From positions 1 through 30,890 of the IMG/VR virus record IMGVR_UViG_3300010318_000024: DNA of 30,890 nt; one strand, given 5' to 3'. The translations under genes were made by a program, and so were the position numbers. Position 1 is the stretch's first letter, and each line of letters begins with the position of its first letter. Below are positions 17,501-26,500 of this stretch, one piece after another. The stretch comes from a virus. The notes below the pieces were generated by a model. The model was not told the DNA's origin. It saw only the letters and a program-made list of their open reading frames with translations, and did no database searches.

Positions 17501-20500
17501 GTAATCTTCATAATTTCATCACCCATCTTAATCAGATCTGATCCGAAGAATGATGTTATTCCACTCACAAATATATCATTATCAACACTAGAAACTCTAT
17601 CTGCAAGTGTTTGAGTTTGTGCAGTAGAAACGATTGGGGATTGAATTAAATTATCGATCGCAATTAAACATCTTGCATTTTGATTTGTTGCAATAAATCT
17701 ATGAGAAGTTCCAATTCCAACACTTTCTAACTCAATAGGAATAGGGATTCGCTTAAGTGCATTTTCCGCAGTAGATGCAAGTTTAATCTTATCATCACTA
17801 ACCTTAATTGCAAAAATATCTTCGTTAATTGGAAGATATTCAGTATTTGCCACTCCCGCAAAACTTGTTGTTGCAATACCAATAGCAGATGTAATACCAC
17901 CATTCCTATCATATCTAATTTTTTCTCCAGTTACGAAGAAATGATTTGGAATCGTAATAGTATTTGCATCAATAGAAATAATACTAGGATCATTTCCCAA
18001 GAAATATTTTTCAAATACGGGTGCAGATCTATGCTCTAAGTTGAATGATTTTTTAACAGCATTTTCAGTTCCCTCATATCTTGCGTAATGAGTAACTATT
18101 AGTCCATTTTCAAAATCAATCTCATCTTTACTATCATCTTCAAGTCGTAGAGCATTCATGTAAGTTTTGACCGTGACTGCTATTCCAGCATTTGGAGTAA
18201 ATGTTAGAGCAACTCCATCTGATGAAGTTCTAGCACCAAAAGTACCAAGACCTGCTACATATGGTAAAGTTGATTCAGTTTCAACTATACCAAACTCCGT
18301 CATAAAGACAGAACCAGTTCCATCTTCTTGAGTGTCATCATCAAGGAGTAAAAGTTCTCTCATTTCGTAATGATTATTTGTAGCATCTGAAATTTGAACT
18401 ACAAAATAAGCTGCATCATATAGAGAAGAATATGTTGCAACTGTCGTTATTCCTGGAGATCCCGAGGGGAGAATTGCAGTTGTATTTGCATCAATAAGAG
18501 CATGTTTCATCTCAGTTGTTCCAAATCCAACTATAGATTCGGTTGTAATTCCAATTTGAAGAGTGTTTGCAGTTACCGCTATTCCTGCAGAAGGAATAAA
18601 GTCAACTTTAAATGTTGATGTTGAACTATCGAGGTATGGATAATAAGTTCCAAAACCAGTTCCGGTAAATGAACCTCCATTAGAAGTTATTCTTCCATAT
18701 TCTGTTGCATAAACATCAGTTCCATTATGAATTAAATTAAGTTCATCGTATTGATATTCATTATTAGTAAGATCAGATAAACAAGAAAGAACTTTTAATG
18801 TTCTAACCGTATCCGCTACAGAAACAACTGTTGTCCTTCCACCGCTACAATCAATACTATCTGTTTGGATTTCTACAGCATTTCCAAGGAAAACTGTTGA
18901 TCCAAGTCCAGCAATAACATTATCATCTAAATGATATGCAAGGTTAACAATTTGATAATCATTAAATGCGAAATCATTTGGGAAGAATTGTAATGACCCA
19001 TTGACTCCAGATATTGTAAAGTCATACGATCCAAGGTCGCCAACCGTTTCAGTTTTTCCATACTGGTTGAGATATGCAAATGTTCCATCTTGAAGTGTGG
19101 TGACAATATCAAATTGTCTATGTCCTACATATCTTTCATCCTTCACATAAACAAAATATTTGAGAGCTCTACTGTTATTAACATTATAACTATCAATTAA
19201 AGCAAATCTAGTTGCTCTTGGATTACTGTTGAATAGTCCACTAAAATCATCAAAGTTGACAACTCTATTTCCAAAAGACTCGAAGAAGTCTGTAAGAATT
19301 CTACTTGCAAAAATAATTTCATCAGAATAAACACTGCCTGCAATATCAAGAGAATTTTCCGCAACTAGGTCAAAATTATAAACACAATTGAGATCGGCAA
19401 TTCCATAAAGATCATTTACAACACTGAAGTATGACAGTTCCGTTGATAATCCAACTGCCATAGAATTTCCAGCACCTTCAGAGAAAGATGGTGGAGTCTC
19501 AATTTGATAATCAGAAAACTTTTTAAATCCTGCGGTGTGATTTGTGGAACTAACAACATCATTCCAAGTATCATAGTCAACTTTTGATCTGAGTGAGTAT
19601 GAGAAGTTTTGATAGTAGAAACTATCTTGAATTCTCTGTAGACTTGCATTTAGGAATCCAGAATCTGTTTGAGATCCTTTAATCACTCTAGAAGTTGCAT
19701 CGGTATCAAGCGTAGAATCATATGTTGTAATTGAAGATGCAATTCCTTGAGTTTTGGAAGAGGTTCCTTCAATAGTTTCATTTAATAAGAAGTCTTTGTT
19801 TGTTGAAACTCTTAATGTCCCAGTTTTTTTATCCCAACTTTCAACAATACCAGAAGTTGTGTCAGATTTAACAAATTCTCCATCAATAAATTCATTGTCT
19901 TTTAAAGAAATGTCAAATATTGGAAAATGTTTTTCTGGAATGATTCTTCCACCAGAATTAAATGCATCATATTCTCCAACAAATTCACCTCTTGCCGAAT
20001 CAAATAAACCTTCTAGACTATATGCAACAGTTGCACCAACTCCGCCAAGATTTTTATCTACGGCAATAATTGGGAATAGTTTGTATCCATATCCAGAAGA
20101 ATTAAATCCTCTTCCAGTTGATCCAATACCAACACTGATATTTTCGATCAAAACTTTATCACCGACCTCAATGGGGAAAGTCTCAGCTGTGCTGAATCCT
20201 ACTGCTAATGTAACAGTAACTTGATTAGTTGTTGTATTAAATCCAATAGTGCTAATTCCAACTCCATTTGTATTTGCTGTAGGTAAAATAGTTGGAACAG
20301 TGTTACTCATTCCCTTGGTATTTTTCAAGATGTGAACTTGATTGTCCCCGAGAGAATATTTCAGATCTACATCTTTAATTTGCTCATTTGTTTTTCCATC
20401 AAAGACTAAGAGTTTAGGTGCAGATGAATATCCTTTTCCACCAGACGAAATTCCAATAGAATCAAAAGATTTTAGAGATTTGATTTTAATAACATTTGGA

Positions 20501-23500
20501 AGTGTTATTGAAGGTCTCAGAGTTTTATCTGATGGGAAATCGAATCCAATGTCTTTAATTCTTGTCTTATTAATTTTACCAACAGTGTTGCTTTCTGCTT
20601 CTAAAATAATTCCTCTACCGTCTATAGAAGTAACTGTTGTTATTCCTGGAAGAGCAAAATAAGACTTTCCAGAATTAACTACTTCAATTTGAGTTACTGG
20701 ACCTCTAGCATGAATACAAGTTGTTTCATATACAATATTAGCTAAAGAAGTAGAAGAAATATATGAAGATTGCTCAGGAGTTACTCCAATTGTAAACGCA
20801 AATGAATTAGTAGAAGCTGTAGAAACTCTATGTTTTCCATTATAAAGACTCTTTCTTACCCTAGCTGTATTATTTTCAAAAACGTCTTTATCGATGGTAA
20901 TTTCCGTTTTTTCTGCTGGAACGTCATCACTTTCATAGACTGGATCTAATCTGTAGTAAAGTTGATCTGGAGTATTTTCATTGACTACAAGCGATACCTT
21001 TGCAGTTCCATCTATACCAGGTCTTCCAGTTCTTGTTACATCATAATTCTTATTATCACTCAATTTACCAATATACTTGTTGGTAAAGTTTTTATCGTAA
21101 TAGAAGTTAAGTTCAAAAGATGGATATGATGTATTTTGAATAGTATGTGATAAAGATGAATCTGTTAGTGTAAATATAGCGGTAGAGTTCTTGTATAGTG
21201 TGATTGGTGGGTTAATTGGGTTAATTGTTCCACCACCACCAGTGCTGGCAATTCCGACTGTAAATGGAATCGGTCTTGTAGAATCTACATAACTGTTTGC
21301 TAGTTTAAATGAATCGTTATCAACTATGGATACGTAATAGATGTTATTGTTGGTTAGACCTTCAGCACTGTCTCCAGATGTATAAACAATTTTCTGTCCA
21401 TTAGCAAATCCATGGTTTATTATTGTTATAACACCAGTAGATGTATTGATTCCTGTAGAACTATATGATTTTGGATTAACAATTAATTTTCTGTTAAAGT
21501 CATTATACTTAATTGTGAATGACGATAAAATTCCTGGGTTTACGTCCAAGAATATATCATGATCGACAGAAAGTTCGTGAGATTGTCCTGTAGATACGGT
21601 TACAGTATTTCTTGAAATAGTTCCTGTAATTTTATTATAATTTGTTTTGAGACTGTGATAAACCCCTGTGCCAACTCCAAGGAATGCCAAAGTGGTCGAT
21701 GCGGTGGTTCCAATTCCAACAAAAGTACCTGTTGTTCCGAGACCAACCCTAACAGTTGAAAGTCCGATTAAGTTATCTGCAACTTTTGCTACAAATAATT
21801 GAGTTTCATTGGACAAAGTTGTTCCAATACCAACATTTGTCTCATCTTGAACTATAATTCCACTTCCACCATTGGCAGAATATGTAACCAAATCTCCTGT
21901 TTGTAGTCCATGATCTTTTATAAACAAAGTTTTTGTTGGTATCGTTACATAAGTAGCTCCAACACCTGGATTTGAGAAGAAAATAGTACTTCCAATTCCG
22001 ACTCCAGCAGTGCTTCCTAATCCAACAGTGTCTGCTGGATTAAAATAAATTTGTTTATTTGTTTTATATTCAAATTCAGTTTTAAATCCTGCCGCGATAG
22101 TTAATTTCCTTTGAAGTACAGTAACTCCAGTTCCAACAGTATGCGATACTCCAACGACACCATTTATAGATCTTAAAATTCTAAGTCTAGATAAACGAGG
22201 ATCAACATTTAAAACTTTAACTTGTTCTGTTCCAATCCCAAGAATGTCGTTTTCTCTAATGTTTGGATAGTTTAAATTTCCAGAAACATTAATATAAGTG
22301 ACGATTCCAGTTGCTTCGACAGTTCCAATTCCAGAAGATGTTGTTCCGACTCCAACAACTGTATATACATCTGTTCCAATTCCTGCATTATAAACTCCCT
22401 CCAATGATGTAGAAGTCGTCGAAATTCCAGAAACAGTAATAATATCTGAATTGTTAAAATTATGAGGATTATCTGTAAATAATAAATATTTTCCTTTTTC
22501 GGAGGAAGGGTAGAATTCTACATTTGAGATAGAACTATTGGCAACGCTCACACTATCTACAGGTCTTCCTAAAATGCGTGAGACCCTTGCAGAAACGCCT
22601 GTACCACCAGTGTTTGTTTCGTCGAATACAACTGAGTCGTTTACCTTATAATTGTCTCCTCCGGTAATAATTCCAACGGAGTTAATTGATCCCCTTAAAG
22701 CATTTCTAACTTGAATTTCTTGATTTAAGTCATTTGGTAAAGAAAGGTACTTATATCTTGTTGAATCTCCATCAATGTAATTGTATGGAGAAGTATTTTT
22801 GACATAATTTGATTTATTAAAATCAAATTCATCTTGGTTTGCTACTTTTTGGAAGTTAAATGGATTTGGTTTAGCATGGAAATTGTGTCCTACAAGATAT
22901 GGGAACTTAGGTCTTCTAAATCCTGTAAAAGGTGACTGAGTGTCTGAATCATCACTTGCGATAGTTGCAAAATATGCATATGTTCCTTCTGGAAAATCTG
23001 GAGTTATGCAATATCTTCCATTGTTTTCATCAAGTACACCAGATCCAGTTCTATTTTTGTAAGTATAATCCTCAATAAAGAATCCAGAAGGCCAAACAGA
23101 TAATGGAGGTCTATTTGCTTTTGTAGAATCTTCAACATATCCACTTTCCATAATTTGGACTGCGCCACCACTTCTAGTGGAATAACCATATGGTCCATAA
23201 ATTGGATGTCCATCATAAGCCCATCCAATTATTGGAGAGTGTTGAGTTGATACTGCTTCTTGCTTTGTGTTAACATTAATCTTAAGATCTCTATCTCCAT
23301 AAAGATTATTCCCTGCAGCATCTACTGAGTAAATTAATTGTCTAAATTTTCTTGGAGCATATATGTGAGAGTATTGTAATCCAAAATCTTCATTTGTTCC
23401 ATTTTCTACAACTCCATCGTCATCAGCAAATGTATGGAGATATTTTTGGAAAAGGTTAACCCTCCAAGTTTGAATATTTGCCTTTAAAGTCGCACCTCTT

Positions 23501-26500
23501 CCTGGGAAAACTACATTAATAGAAGTAGTTTTTTGATCATATCCAGTTCCAGATTCTAAAACTTTTACTGAAGAAATAGATCCGTTTGTAAGAATTGGAG
23601 TTACAACAGCACCGATTCCATCTCCAGAGATTGATAGATCTGGTGGAGAATTATATTTTTTTCCAGAATTGAGGATAAGAACTTCCTGGAGTTTCCCATT
23701 ATTAATAACAGGTTGAAGTTGTGCTTCTTGGCCAGAAATAGCAGTTATTAATGGTGATTTATCAAGATTTAAAACCTCCGAAGAACCATAACCAACACCA
23801 TTGTTTGAGAGATTAACAGAGGTTATTCTTCCTCTAAAGATAGGTTGCAATTGTGCTTGGAAAGTTTCAGATCCTATTGAAGAAATTCCTATTGGTCCTG
23901 CAATAGAAACAGATATTTCTGGGTAGTTGAATGAATGAGTTCCGGATCCTTTTGAAAGGAATCTTACAAATTCGTTGTTATTATAATAGTACTTTCTTGT
24001 AGAAGTTGTAAGACCAATATTTGCTAGTCTAAAATTATCATTATCAACTTTTATCACATAATACTCAGTTCCGTCCGTAAGTCCTCCGATTGATGAAGTA
24101 CCTGCAGTATACTTAATTTTTTCTCCAGAACTATAATCATGATTTTTTATTGTGATCGTGTCCTGGGATGTGCTAATTCCAGATGTTCCTACAGATCTTT
24201 TTTTATTTTCATATCCAGATCCACTATTAATAATTGAAATTGATTCAACTACAGATTTTTTCTTAACTGATTGCAGTTGATGCACGCCATTACCATAAGA
24301 TGTTAATTCGACGGTATTGATTCCAGCTAAAACATCACTAAGTTTATTGTGAAGTTTTACTGTTTGATTGTTTTGAACAGAGACGTGATATTTTGCATCT
24401 GTAGTCAATCCACCAACTGCCTGTTGTCCCTGAGTCCTGTAGATTACTTGTTCACCATTTCTGAACTTGTGGTATGTACTAAATCCAATTGTGGACTGTG
24501 TAGATCCAAGACCAACTCTATTTGAAGCAACTTCAGAAAAGAATGAAACTGCATGATCAATGAGTTTCATATTGGGACTTGCAGATGCTCCAGTTCCATT
24601 TCCACCAGAAATAGTGATGGTTGGATTTGACGCATAATCAAATCCAGGATCAATTACTCTAATTTCTTGAAGAGATCCAGAAACTGCAATATCTCCAGTA
24701 GCGCCAGTTCCAACTGGATCATTAATAAACAGCAGTGGCGGATCTATAATGTCAAAGTCTTCTCCAGGTGCAATAACGTCTATACTTTTAAGTTCCCCAT
24801 AATAAACAACATCTTTTGATTTGTAATTTAAAATTTCAACCCCATTAACAAGAATTCCATTATAACCAGGTTCTGTTGGAGTTAGTTTTGCAATATGTTC
24901 TGGTTTCTTAGGAATTTCTCTTAATAACTTTTGAGTAGTAAGAGTTCTATCTTTAAATTCAAAAGGTTTTAAAGTATTATTAGTTACTGTAAGTTGACTT
25001 TCAACAGATATGAACTTTTCGTTATAAATATCGTTTCTACTCTTTGCAAGTTTTATCTTTGTGTCTGATATTTTTTTAACATAGTAAAGACCATCCGGGA
25101 AATTAGCACCTAAAGAAGTGCCTCTTACTATTCTTGTATCAACTTTTCCTTCATCGGTAATATACGATTCTGTAGTTAGTTCTGCAGCATAATAAACTGC
25201 ATCTCCAGAGTAAAAATTATGCCTACTAAGTGGAGTTATCTCAAGTTCTTCCCCAAGAAAAGTACCGGAGAAAGTAACTGTCCTATCACTTGTATTAAGT
25301 GTAGAAGAAAAATATGATGGAATAGACGATGATGCTACAAGGAAATTATCTGCATTATCATATACTCCTTGCACATTTGCTTGATATAATCCTGCTGATA
25401 AAAAATTAGCAGAGTTTCCTTTTAAAATGTTTCTATTAACAGTATAGGATCTATTGGGATTTAATGTTCCAGAACCCTTGATTGAAATAATTTTATCAGA
25501 GACAATTTGGTAAACAACAGCTGTTCTTTTAGTTCCAGTTGTGTCAACTATAGAAATGCTATCATTAATTTTAAAATAATGATCATTATTTAAAGTAAGA
25601 TCGTAACTATTATCTGAAGAGTCTACAAGAGTAATAGATTTTACAGAGTGTGATGATGCATAATTATAGAACCAATTTTTAAATGCAGATTCGAATTTAT
25701 CTTTTCCTAAAGTTCTTAGTCTTGCAGTATCTCCATCGCGGAAATTTTTAGTATTTTCTGGTAAATTAACATTACTAAGAACAGAATTGATTCTTACGGT
25801 AATTATTTCATCTTGATTTTTGAATGATCTACCATAAGCAAATGTGTTAATCCCAACGTCTTCTCCATCAAGAATTGTTCCTGTTATATTGGTGCATCCA
25901 AAAAACTCTGTTAATGTTTTAGACGTGTATGAAACAACCCCAGTAGTAGTGTCATTATAAGTGACTACTAATTCTCCGGTTGTTCCAAATCCAACTGTTG
26001 AGTTTACAGATAAAATCGAAGATCCAGATCCAACTTGACCAATTAGTTTCGTTTTGGGGTGTACCGAAAAAGATCCACGAATGGCACCTTGAACTTCAAT
26101 GTCTCTATCATATCCACCATCAAGACTCAATTTGTAAAAACTTTTTGCAGTGCCGACTTGGAGTTTTTCTACCAGGATTATGGGAGCATATGCTTCTACA
26201 ATATTTGCAAATTCATATGGTTGTTGAAAAATTGTTGCCTGATCAAGATCAAGAGGATCTCCTGTTACAGCTTCTACAACCAAGTCATTGGCAACTCTAA
26301 AGTCGGAATTTGATGGAGTAAAGAGAAAATCTCTTGGTTTGACTACAACTACATTTTCATTATATAATGCTTTGAATAATATCTCAAAAGATCTATCAGT
26401 TCCTCTACTAAGATAGAAATCTTTTGATTGTTTGATGAAAAGATTTTGATTCAAATCTTCATCTAAAGTTCTTGAATCGAGAAGGGGTAAAAATTGACGT

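Noticed and set aside
19754-20224. 156-codon plus-strand open frame over the gp7-like giant
   Set aside because: Antisense of a well-supported frame; its proline- and serine-rich product mirrors G/S/T-rich codons on the other strand.
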